From Acidovorax sp. A79 (GTDB taxonomy: Bacteria > Pseudomonadota > Gammaproteobacteria > Burkholderiales > Burkholderiaceae_C), in assembly GCF_041154505.1 (NCBI RefSeq), contig NZ_AP028672.1, positions 3,264,501-3,328,500 of the forward strand: 64,000 nt of DNA, in the 5' to 3' direction. A program made the position numbers and the translations under genes. Of this stretch, positions 8,956 through 16,283 are shown in pieces (within the stretch, counting starts at the first letter, position 1; the number at the start of each line of letters is the position of its first letter). Under the pieces are notes generated by a model. The model ran no database searches and was not told the origin of the DNA. It saw only the letters and a program-made list of their open reading frames with translations.

Positions 8956-9768
8956 TCAGCGGTAGACCGCGGTCTCGATGCGGGCCACGATCTCTATCAG
9001 CCGCGGCCTCACCGCATCGAGCAGGAAATCCTGCGGGACATTGAACGCGGGCCCGCCGCAGTTGATCACCATGGGCGGCAGCCCGCCCCCCGGCTGAAAC
9101 CCGCGGGCGATCGCATTGACGTTCTTCTGCCAGTCACCGAACGACGTTGCCACGGACAGGCTGCGGTAGTCCTGCAGCGCCTGGTCGATGCCCAGCTGCA
9201 CCTGCGGCCACGCGGTTTCGTCGCGGCCCTGGATCTGGGCCAGCACCGCGCTGCGCTCCTTGGGCGGCACGGCGGCGAGCCAGGCGCGCCCCATGGCGGA
9301 CGTGGCCAGCGAGATGCGCGAGCCCACGTCCAGGCTGAGCGTGTGCAGGGCCGCGCTGCGGCAGTTCTCGACATAGATCATCGACAGGCGGTCCCGGGTG
9401 CCCATCGACACCTCGGCGCCCGCGAAGTCGGCCAGTTCCTGCATCAGCGGGCGCGCGACCTGGCGCACGTCCAGGCGCACCAGCATCGAACTGCCCAGCG
9501 ACAGCGTGGCGGTGCCCAGGCGGTACTTGCCGCAGGCCTCAACGTGGATGAGGTAGCCCAGCCGGGTGAGGGTGGCGGTCAGGCGCGACACGGTGGATTT
9601 GGGCAGGCGGCAGCGTTGCGCGATCTCCTGGTTGCCCAGGAGCTTGTCGCCCGCGCGAAAGCAGGCCAGCACCTCCAGGCCCCGGGCCAGCGCCGTCACG
9701 AAGTGCCGGTCCTGGGGAGGCCGCGCCAGGGGCGCGCGGGGAGTGTGGGCAGGGCGGGGCGGCGGCAT
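8956..9768 (-). CDS. IclR family transcriptional regulator
   Basis: The protein is 270 residues when started at the ATG at 9768; an upstream ATG would add an unconserved, Pro-rich stretch. An N-terminal winged helix-turn-helix (NQEIAQRCRLPKSTVSRL) is followed by the IclR effector-binding domain. IclR proteins commonly control aromatic or organic-acid catabolism by sensing a pathway intermediate. It is encoded on the same strand upstream of the SDR, acyl-CoA dehydrogenase and ligase genes, which are its most likely targets, together with the facing transporter operon. Confidence 0.9.
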   Translation of the reverse strand: MPPPRPAHTPRAPLARPPQDRHFVTALARGLEVLACFRAGDKLLGNQEIAQRCRLPKSTVSRLTATLTRLGYLIHVEACGKYRLGTATLSLGSSMLVRLDVRQVARPLMQELADFAGAEVSMGTRDRLSMIYVENCRSAALHTLSLDVGSRISLATSAMGRAWLAAVPPKERSAVLAQIQGRDETAWPQVQLGIDQALQDYRSLSVATSFGDWQKNVNAIARGFQPGGGLPPMVINCGGPAFNVPQDFLLDAVRPRLIEIVARIETAVYR

Positions 9769-9889
9769 GGGCGCATTATGGCGATGCGGTTCCAGGGGAC
9801 TGCCTGGCGCCGGGCGGCCGCTGTGGGAGCGCACCTACCTGCACAGCGGTGATCCGCGCATGGACGCAACGGCCTTGCGGCCTTAGGCT

Positions 9890-10822
9890 GTGGCGATGAA
9901 CGTGCGCCCGACAGTCCAACACCTCCTCCTGCCTTTTCAAGCCCTTTGGCGGCTGCTGCAGCCCTTCTGGCGCGCGGCCCAGATGTGGCTGGATGCCGAC
10001 GGGCTGCGCATGAGCGCGGCCATGTCGTTCTACGGCATGCTCAGCCTCGCGCCCCTGCTGCTGCTGCTGGTGGGCGTGCTGGGCTGGTGGATGGACCGCA
10101 GCTATCTGGAGAGCAATCTCATCGCGCAGGTGCAGGCGGTGATGGGCCAGCAGGTGGCCGACGTGGTGCGGCAGGCGCTGGCCAGCGCGCAGGCTCCCAG
10201 CGAAGGGCGGCTGGCTTCCCTGGTGGGTTTTGTGGTGCTGGTGTCGGGGGCCACCGGGGTGTTCGTGGAACTGCAGTCGGCGCTGGAGCATCTCTGGCGC
10301 GGCGGCGGGCCGGTGCCGCAGCGGGCGGCCTGGTGGCGCATGGCCTCGCTGCGCCTGCGGGGGCTGGCCTATGTGTTGGCGCTGGGGTTCCTGCTGCTGG
10401 TGTCGCTGGCCCTGTCCACGCTGATCCACCTGCTGGCGGGCTGGGCCGGGGCGCACCTGTCGTTCGCGCCGCTCGCGCCCGTCATGCAGGTCGTCAACGA
10501 AGCCGTCGCCTTCGGCTTTGCCGTGGCGTTGTTCGTGGGCCTGATGCGCATCGGCGCGGGGGCCAAGCCGCCCGCACGCTGCATCATGGCCGGGGCCGTG
10601 GTGGGCGCCACGCTGTTCACGGTGGGCAAGCAGCTGCTGGCCTGGTACCTGTCCACCGCAGCCGTGGTGTCGGCCTATGGCGCGGCCGGGTCGCTGGTGG
10701 TGCTGCTGATGTGGATCTACTTCTCGTCCGCCGTCCTCTTGTTTTCCGCGAGCTGCGCCCGGGCGTTCCAGGAGCTGGGCGCCTTGCCCGCGCAGCGGGG
10801 GCGCCTGCACGTGCCGCAGTAA
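9890..10822 (+). CDS. YihY/BrkB family inner-membrane protein
   Basis: This is a 310-residue polytopic membrane protein with about six hydrophobic segments. The N-terminal AAMSFYGMLSLAPLLLLL and the later YGAAGSLVVLLMWIYFSS block are hallmarks of the YihY/BrkB (formerly RNase BN) family. Translation can start at GTG 9890 or ATG 9896; neither has a strong ribosome site. It is convergent with the DUF72 gene, with only 41 bases between. The molecular function is not settled; family members have been linked to envelope functions and serum resistance. No operon partner is visible. Confidence 0.88.
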   Translation: MAMNVRPTVQHLLLPFQALWRLLQPFWRAAQMWLDADGLRMSAAMSFYGMLSLAPLLLLLVGVLGWWMDRSYLESNLIAQVQAVMGQQVADVVRQALASAQAPSEGRLASLVGFVVLVSGATGVFVELQSALEHLWRGGGPVPQRAAWWRMASLRLRGLAYVLALGFLLLVSLALSTLIHLLAGWAGAHLSFAPLAPVMQVVNEAVAFGFAVALFVGLMRIGAGAKPPARCIMAGAVVGATLFTVGKQLLAWYLSTAAVVSAYGAAGSLVVLLMWIYFSSAVLLFSASCARAFQELGALPAQRGRLHVPQ

Positions 10823-10863
10823 GGCCTGAGGCCGGCGGTGCCGAAGGTGCCTTCCCCGCGCGC

Positions 10864-11775
10864 TCAGGCGGAAATGTGCAGCTGGGCGTCCAGGCCCAGC
10901 GTGCGGGCGAGCGTCAGCGCGTTCCCGGGCGCATGGGTCTTCATGGTGTTGTCGAAGAAGCAGAACACATTGCGCGCGGCCATGGCGGCGGGGCCGGCGT
11001 CTTCTGCGCAGAGCAGCCGCACGTCGGGCGGCACGCCGCCGGCGGCCCACGCGCGGATGCGCCCGGCCCAGGCCGCCAGCTGCGCATCGCTGTAGCCGCT
11101 CGCGTACAGCTCCTGGGCGCCGTGCAGGCGCAGGTACATGAAGTCCGCCGTCACATCGCCCACCTCGGGCCAGCGGCCCGCCGTGTCCGCCACCACGAGC
11201 GCCACACCGTGGCGGCGCAGCAGCGCCACCGTCGCCGGCTGGCAGAAGCTCGCGTGGCGTACCTCGAGGGCGTGGCGCATCCGCATCGGGGCCACGGGGC
11301 CCAGCCATTCCTTGCCCCGCATGCGGTCCTCGCGTTCATGGGCAAGGCGGGCTGCGGCCTCGGTGTCGTGCGGCAGGTGGCCCAGGAAGGCATCGAGCAG
11401 TGCTTCCTCGAAAGCCAGGCTTGGCGGCAGCTGCCACAGGATGGGCCCGAGCTTGCAGCCCAGGGCCAGCGGCCCCGACGCCATGAAGTTCGCGATAGCC
11501 GCGCGGGCGTCGCGCAGCCGCAGGACGTGGGTGATGTACCGCGGGGCCTTCACCGTGAAGACGAAGCCCTCGGGGGTGTCGGCGGCCCAGCGCCCATAGC
11601 TGGACGGGCGCTGCAGCGCATAGAAGGAGCCGTTGAGCTCGATGCTGGGGAACTGCCGCGACGCGAATTCCAGCTCCCGCGCCTGGGTGAGGCCCGGGGG
11701 GTAGAAGCTGCCGCGCCAGGGCGGATAGCGCCAGCCGGATATCCCGATGCGGATCTGTGCCGCAGCCATCGCCAT
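10864..11775 (-). CDS. DUF72 domain-containing protein (YecE family)
   Basis: This 303-residue protein has a TIM-barrel-like DUF72 domain: IRIGISGWRYPPWRGSFYPPGL at the N-terminus (residues 8-29), FVFTVKAPRYITH, and FFDNTMKTHAPGNA near the end. The start at 11775 was chosen because an AAGGAGG ribosome-binding site lies just upstream. Family members are widespread in bacteria and their function is unknown. No neighbour suggests a role. Confidence 0.9.
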   Translation of the reverse strand: MAMAAAQIRIGISGWRYPPWRGSFYPPGLTQARELEFASRQFPSIELNGSFYALQRPSSYGRWAADTPEGFVFTVKAPRYITHVLRLRDARAAIANFMASGPLALGCKLGPILWQLPPSLAFEEALLDAFLGHLPHDTEAAARLAHEREDRMRGKEWLGPVAPMRMRHALEVRHASFCQPATVALLRRHGVALVVADTAGRWPEVGDVTADFMYLRLHGAQELYASGYSDAQLAAWAGRIRAWAAGGVPPDVRLLCAEDAGPAAMAARNVFCFFDNTMKTHAPGNALTLARTLGLDAQLHISA

Positions 11776-12043
11776 CGTGAGCCTCCTTTCTTTCCGCATC
11801 CGCGCGGCGCACGGGCCGATGGCCAGCATAGGCGGCCGTTTGCGCGGGCACAACCCGGGTGCTTGCCACCCTTTGGCGCCGGGAGTTCGCAGGGGCTACG
11901 TGCCGCCCTGCCGCTGCAGCGCAGAGAAAAATGTGTAAACAGGTTCTTACGTCCTTTACAGAGGCTACGCCCGGATTCCCGGTACTGCCGGGTACGCTGG
12001 CAGCCACCCGTCCAGAACCATCTGGACCTTTCGGAGAACAGCC

Positions 12044-12865
12044 ATGAGCCTCATCGTTTCACCTTCCAATACCACCCGCTCCCTGGCCGCCGCGCCCGTG
12101 GGGGCCTTCGGCGCGGCGCCCTCCCTCAAGTGGCTGTGGGCGGCCATCGGGGTGCTCGGCGTGAGCGTGGTCGCGCTGGGTACGACCCTGGTGGTGCAGA
12201 ACGCGGGGCCGTCCGCGGCCGACGCGCCGCCGCTGGCCGCTGCCGCGCAGCCCGCCAATGGTGCGCCAGGGGCTGCCACGCCCCCGCAGTCCTACCAGGC
12301 GCCACCGCCCGTGGGCAACAGGAACGTTGCCATCCACAGCGCGGCCAACCAGCCGCCGGCCTTGGCGCAGGGGTATGCCGAGCCGTCCCGGCAGCCGCAA
12401 CAGCAGCAGCAACAACAACAACAACAACAACAACCGCTGCGCACCGCTGCGCAGGCACCTGTGTGCACCACCTGTGGCCGTGTCGAGTCCGTCCAGGCCG
12501 TGCAGCAGGCGGCACCCGCCACCGGCGTGGGGGCGGTCGCGGGCGGGGTGCTGGGGGCGGTGGTGGGCAACCAGGTGGGCAAGGGCTCGGGCCGCACGGC
12601 GGCCACCGTGCTGGGTGCCGTGGGCGGTGGCTATGTCGGCCACAAGGTCGAAGAGCGCACGCGCACGCAGACGGTCTACCAGATCGCCGTGCGCATGGAA
12701 GATGGCTCCGTGCGGCGTTTCACGCGCGCGCAGCCCCCGGCCGTGGGCACGCCCGTGGTGCTGCAGGGCAAGGGCTTCCGCGTGGACGACGGTGCCGCCA
12801 CGCGGGCGGCAGAGCCCTATCCACGCCCGCAGCCCGGCGCCGTGCGCGTGGCGGACACATATTGA
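12044..12865 (+). CDS. Glycine-zipper 2TM protein with polyglutamine tract
   Basis: This 273-residue envelope protein has one N-terminal membrane segment (about residues 27-50). A Pro/Ala/Gln-rich spacer follows, including 12 consecutive glutamines at 119-130, then a glycine-zipper domain (GAVAGGVLGAVVGNQVGKGS and AATVLGAVGGGYVGHKVEE). The domain resembles the Rick_17kDa/SlyB-type membrane-inserting region. The C-terminal part (TVYQIAVRMEDGSVRRF) is the soluble tail common in Comamonadaceae homologues. It stands alone with a good terminator after it. Its role is probably structural in the envelope; that is inference. Confidence 0.87.
   Translation: MSLIVSPSNTTRSLAAAPVGAFGAAPSLKWLWAAIGVLGVSVVALGTTLVVQNAGPSAADAPPLAAAAQPANGAPGAATPPQSYQAPPPVGNRNVAIHSAANQPPALAQGYAEPSRQPQQQQQQQQQQQQPLRTAAQAPVCTTCGRVESVQAVQQAAPATGVGAVAGGVLGAVVGNQVGKGSGRTAATVLGAVGGGYVGHKVEERTRTQTVYQIAVRMEDGSVRRFTRAQPPAVGTPVVLQGKGFRVDDGAATRAAEPYPRPQPGAVRVADTY
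12398..12433 (+). repeat. CAA/CAG microsatellite encoding 12 glutamines
   Basis: Twelve glutamine codons in a row: CAA, three CAG, then eight uninterrupted CAA. The perfect (CAA)8 run is a slippage-prone trinucleotide repeat that stays in frame when it changes length. It lies inside the glycine-zipper protein gene, between the membrane anchor and the zipper domain. Confidence 0.9.
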
Positions 12866-12883
12866 TCCACCTCGTTCCCAATG

Positions 12884-12914
12884 CAAAAAAAGCCCGCTGC
12901 CAGCGGGCTTTTTC
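12884..12914. terminator. Bidirectional terminator between convergent genes
   Basis: The stem AGCCCGC (12891-12897) pairs with GCGGGCT (12903-12909) around a 5-base loop. It is flanked by six A residues on the left and T residues on the right. It therefore serves both the glycine-zipper gene and the convergent amidohydrolase gene. Confidence 0.85.
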
Positions 12915-12928
12915 ATGGGCTGGGGGTG

Positions 12929-14116
12929 CTACAGCACCACGGGGATTTCAGTCGCAGGCGGCGTGTTGCGGCTGCGGCCGCAGCGCACCAGGCCGTCGAT
13001 CATCACCATGCCGATGCCCGGGATGTCGCCCAGCTGCACGCTTTCGAGCAGCGTGGCGCCGGCGGTGTGCTGCGCGCGGTCCATGAACACGAAGTCCGCC
13101 GCGCGGCCCGGCTCGATCAGCCCGCAGTTCAGGTTGCGGATGCGCGCCGTGTTGCCCGTGGCAAAGCAGAACACCAGCTCGGCGGGAATGTCGGCGAAGC
13201 TGGAGATCAGGGCGATCATGCGCAGCATGCCCAGCGGCTGCACGCCCGAGCCGGCCGGGCCGTCGGTGCCCAGGATCACGCGGTGCGGGCACTTGAGCTC
13301 GATGGCCGCGCGCGCGGCCTGGATGGCGATCTTCTCGTTGCCGTTGTGCACCAGCTCGATGGCGCGCGAGGACTTCTCGCACAGCTCGCACACATGCTTC
13401 CAGGGCAGGGAGGTGTGGCCGCCATTGATGTGGCCGATCACATCCGCATCGGCCTCCAGCACAACGTCCTTGTCGATGAGGCCCGAGCCCGGAATGGAGG
13501 GTCCTCCCGTGTGGATGGTGCTCTGGATGCCGTGCTTGCGTGCCCAGGCCACCATCTGCTGGGCTTCGTAGCCGGCCTTGACGGAGCCCAGGCCCACCTC
13601 GCCCAGCAGCGTCACGCCCGCGTCGGCCAGGTCCTTGAAGTCCTGCTCGGTCATGCCCTTCTCGATGACGGGGGCGCCCGCGATCACCTTCACGCCGCCG
13701 GGGCGGAAATTGTCGAACGAGCGCTGCGCGGTGATGGCCAGTGCCTTGAGCCCCACGATGTCCTTGGGGCGGCCCGGCAGGTGCACTTCGCCGGCCGAGA
13801 CCATGGTGGTCACGCCGCCGTTCATGGTGGAGTCGATCCAGCCGATCTGGTTCTGGCGCGGCGTCCAGTCGCCAAAGACGGGGTGCACGTGGCTGTCGAT
13901 CAGGCCGGGGGCGACGCAGGTCTTGCGCGCGTCGATCATGGTCTGCGCGTGTTCGGTGTCGCAATCCTTTTCGCGGCCCACGGCCACGATGAGTCCGTCG
14001 TTGACGACGATGGTGTCGGCATCGAGGATGGGGCGGTCCAGGTCGCCCGACAACAAAAGACCGATGTTCTTGATGACGACCTTGCCCGACTTGCCGCCGG
14101 CTGCTGCTTCTGCCAT
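12929..14116 (-). CDS. Amidohydrolase, enamidase-like (nicotinate-pathway Ena family)
   Basis: This 395-residue metal-dependent amidohydrolase aligns, from memory, along most of its length with Eubacterium barkeri enamidase. Shared landmarks are the VVIKNIG start, the GGVTTM-SAG and LPGRPKD stretches, GEVGLGS and the SRNTPPA ending. That enzyme opens 1,4,5,6-tetrahydro-6-oxonicotinate to 2-formylglutarate and ammonia. Metal ligands are visible: HVH at 76-78, later His residues in TIHTGG and HINGGH, and the Asp in GTDGPAG. The start at 14116 has an AGGAGCA ribosome site. It is the last gene of the ferredoxin, reductase and TetR operon and lies across a shared promoter from a 6-hydroxynicotinate-reductase-like gene. 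Activity on exactly this substrate is inferred. Confidence 0.85.
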   Translation of the reverse strand: MAEAAAGGKSGKVVIKNIGLLLSGDLDRPILDADTIVVNDGLIVAVGREKDCDTEHAQTMIDARKTCVAPGLIDSHVHPVFGDWTPRQNQIGWIDSTMNGGVTTMVSAGEVHLPGRPKDIVGLKALAITAQRSFDNFRPGGVKVIAGAPVIEKGMTEQDFKDLADAGVTLLGEVGLGSVKAGYEAQQMVAWARKHGIQSTIHTGGPSIPGSGLIDKDVVLEADADVIGHINGGHTSLPWKHVCELCEKSSRAIELVHNGNEKIAIQAARAAIELKCPHRVILGTDGPAGSGVQPLGMLRMIALISSFADIPAELVFCFATGNTARIRNLNCGLIEPGRAADFVFMDRAQHTAGATLLESVQLGDIPGIGMVMIDGLVRCGRSRNTPPATEIPVVL

Positions 14117-14180
14117 GGGATGCTCCTCGTGGGGATGTTGGGCGCGGCCCGGGCGGGCCGCGCGGGAAATGGCTGCCTGC

Positions 14181-14903
14181 CTAGGCGCGCCGGGCCGTCT
14201 GGCCCTGGGGCAGGCTGGGGCCGGGTGCGACGGTGCGCAGCACGCTGTCGATGACAAAGGACTCCCAGTGCGCAAGGGCCTCGGGCGCCTCGAGGTTCTC
14301 GCCCAGGAAGGCCGACAGCGTGTGCCGGTTGGACATGTAGAAATAGCCGGTGGCCGCGATCAGCAGGTAGACGTCGCGCGCCGAGACATCCTGGCGGAAG
14401 GCCCCCTGGGCCTGGCCGCTTTCCAGTACGCGGCGGATCACCTCGATGGCCGGCGACGAATATTCGCGGGCGCGCATCGACTTGGAGATGTGCTTGCCCT
14501 TGTGCAGGTTCTCCGTGTTGAGCAGGGTGACGAACTCGGGGTGCTTGCGGTAGTAGCCCACCACGAAACGGATCACCGCCTGCAAGGCCTCGCCGGGGTT
14601 GTCCACGTCGAGGTTCAGCTTGGATTCCGCGTCGTTCATGCGCCGGTAGATCTCTTCCAGCACCTCGATGAACAGGCCTTCCTTGCTGCCGAAGTAGTAG
14701 TAGATCATCCGGTCGAACGACTTGGCGGCCTTGGAGATCTTCTCCACGCTGCCACCTTCGTAGCCATAGCGCGCAAACACCTTGGTCGCTGCTTTCAGGA
14801 TGTTGTCGCGCGTGGTCTGCGCCGCCAGTTCGCGCACCCCCGTCTTTCGGGTGGAAGGGGAGCGGGTGGACGCCGTCCGGGTCTTGGTGGGTGTGGCAGA
14901 CAT
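14181..14903 (-). CDS. TetR family transcriptional regulator
   Basis: This 240-residue regulator has an N-terminal basic, Thr/Ser-rich tail of about 25 residues and then a TetR helix-turn-helix (roughly residues 30-75, with GYEGGSVEKISKAAKS and MIYYYFGSKEGLF). The C-terminal ligand domain resembles regulators of the TetR_C_7/nicotinate-type group, but I cannot name a ligand. It sits in the operon with ferredoxin, ferredoxin reductase and the enamidase-like gene. The palindromes at 16188-16219 in the shared promoter are plausible binding sites, which would make it the local regulator of both divergent operons. Confidence 0.9.
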   Translation of the reverse strand: MSATPTKTRTASTRSPSTRKTGVRELAAQTTRDNILKAATKVFARYGYEGGSVEKISKAAKSFDRMIYYYFGSKEGLFIEVLEEIYRRMNDAESKLNLDVDNPGEALQAVIRFVVGYYRKHPEFVTLLNTENLHKGKHISKSMRAREYSSPAIEVIRRVLESGQAQGAFRQDVSARDVYLLIAATGYFYMSNRHTLSAFLGENLEAPEALAHWESFVIDSVLRTVAPGPSLPQGQTARRA

Positions 14904-14949
14904 GGATGATCCAGGTGAGAAGGGCCGGCCCCGCGGGGCCGGCCGGGGG

Positions 14950-15726
14950 TCACTGCTCCGCGAAGGCGCGTTCGATCACGAAGTCGCCGGGCTTCGTGGT
15001 GTTACCTTCCTTGAAGCCGCGCTCTTCCATCATGTGCTTGAGGTCGCGCAGCATTTCGGGGCTGCCGCAGATCATCACGCGGTCTTCCGCAGGGTTCAGC
15101 GCCGGCAGGCCCAGGTCGCGCGCCAGCTGGCCGTTCTCGATCACGGTGGTCACGCGGCCCTGGTGCTTGAATGGCTCGCGGGTGACGGTGGGGTAGTACT
15201 TGAGCTGCTTGCTCACGATCTCGCCCAGGAACTCGTGCTGCGGCAGTTCCTGCGTGATGTAGTCGTGATAGGCCAGCTCCTTCACCTCGCGCACGCCGTG
15301 CACCAGGATGACTTCCTCGAACTTCTCGTACGTTTCGGGGTCCCGGATCAGGCTCAGGAATGGCGCCACGCCCGTGCCCGTGGAGAACATGTACAGCCGC
15401 TTGGCGGGCAGGAGGTAGTCGATCAGCAGGGTGCCGGTGGGCTTCTTGCCCACCACGATGTGGTCGCCCACCTTGATGTGCTGCAGGCGCGAGGTCAGCG
15501 GGCCGTCGGGCACCTTGATGGACAGGAACTCCAGGTGTTCCTCGTAGTTGGGGCTCACGATACTGTACGCGCGCAGCAGGGGTTTGCCGTTTTCCCCGCG
15601 CAGGCCGATCATCGTGAAATGGCCGTTGGAAAAGCGCAGGGCGGTGTCGCGCGTGGTGGTGAAGGAGAAAAGTCGGTCTGTCCAGTGGTGGACCGTCAGG
15701 ACGCGTTCTTCGAGAAAGGCGCTCAT
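14950..15726 (-). CDS. fpr: Ferredoxin-NADP+ reductase
   Basis: This 258-residue FAD flavoprotein moves electrons between NADPH and ferredoxin. RAYSIVSP (FAD-binding, from residue 52) and GTGVAPFLS (NADP-binding) are present, and the length and C-terminus fit the bacterial subclass I/II Fpr family. The ATG at 15726 lies 65 bases after the ferredoxin gene, so both are probably co-transcribed. Beside a ferredoxin and a 6-hydroxynicotinate-reductase-like gene, it could reduce ferredoxin for ring reduction. It may equally be the housekeeping Fpr, which this window cannot exclude. Confidence 0.9.
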   Translation of the reverse strand: MSAFLEERVLTVHHWTDRLFSFTTTRDTALRFSNGHFTMIGLRGENGKPLLRAYSIVSPNYEEHLEFLSIKVPDGPLTSRLQHIKVGDHIVVGKKPTGTLLIDYLLPAKRLYMFSTGTGVAPFLSLIRDPETYEKFEEVILVHGVREVKELAYHDYITQELPQHEFLGEIVSKQLKYYPTVTREPFKHQGRVTTVIENGQLARDLGLPALNPAEDRVMICGSPEMLRDLKHMMEERGFKEGNTTKPGDFVIERAFAEQ

Positions 15727-15791
15727 GGTGCTTGGGTCGGGAAAGTTGAAGAAAACAGGGAAAACTGGCTGAAGTCCGCTCCCGGAGCGCG

Positions 15792-16121
15792 TCAGAACGC
15801 GATATCCAGGCCGGAAAGCTTGTGGCTCACAACCCTCCATTGTTCCGCATCTGGAAGTGGAGGCTTTCTTTTGGTGATTGTGGGCAGGCCCGGGGCCAGG
15901 TTTTTGTTGAATTCCAGGAAGGCAGCGAACTCCGCCGGCAGGTCCGTGTCCGCGTAGATGGCATTGGCCGGGCATTCGGGAATGCACACCGCGCAATCGA
16001 TGCACTCGTCGGGATCGATCACCAGGAATTGCGGCCCTTCCTTGAAGCAGTCGACCGGGCATACGTCGACGCAATCGGTGTACTTGCACCGAATGCATGC
16101 GTCAGTGACAACGTGCGTCAT
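15792..16121 (-). CDS. fdxA: 7Fe ferredoxin, FdxA type
   Basis: This 109-residue [3Fe-4S][4Fe-4S] ferredoxin has its cluster ligands in the usual FdxA spacing. C9, C17 and C50 fit the 3Fe cluster, and C21, C40, C43 and C46 the 4Fe cluster ([12 protein letters not shown]). The start at MTHVVTDAC is the family standard; the frame extends upstream without support. It is the first gene of the minus-strand operon and faces the 6-hydroxynicotinate-reductase-like gene across a 162-base promoter region. The E. barkeri reductase is ferredoxin-dependent (EC 1.3.7.1), so this protein is the natural candidate donor. Confidence 0.93.
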   Translation of the reverse strand: MTHVVTDACIRCKYTDCVDVCPVDCFKEGPQFLVIDPDECIDCAVCIPECPANAIYADTDLPAEFAAFLEFNKNLAPGLPTITKRKPPLPDAEQWRVVSHKLSGLDIAF

Positions 16122-16187
16122 ATTGGGGCTCCTCATGCACCTTTTCGGGGGGTGCGAAAACACCATTGCGGACCATGAATGATTACG

Positions 16188-16219
16188 CTACATTCGCGAT
16201 AAATGTAGTGATCACAACA
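16188..16219. promoter_or_regulatory. Overlapping palindromes in the shared divergent promoter
   Basis: Two dyads overlap in the AT-rich gap between fdxA and the reductase-like gene. The first is CTACATT-N7-AATGTAG (16188-16208), with perfect 7-base arms. The second is TGTAGTGATCACAACA (16204-16219), with a perfect GTGATCAC core and outer TGT/ACA. They lie 65-96 bases upstream of the plus-strand start and 67-98 upstream of the minus-strand start, as expected for an operator serving both operons. The nearby TetR protein is the likely ligand-responsive binder. Confidence 0.65.
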
Positions 16220-16283
16220 TTTAAGTTAAGTGAATGCTACACAAAATGCACTGAGCGTACAAGCATTTGAAAAGATGCAATGA

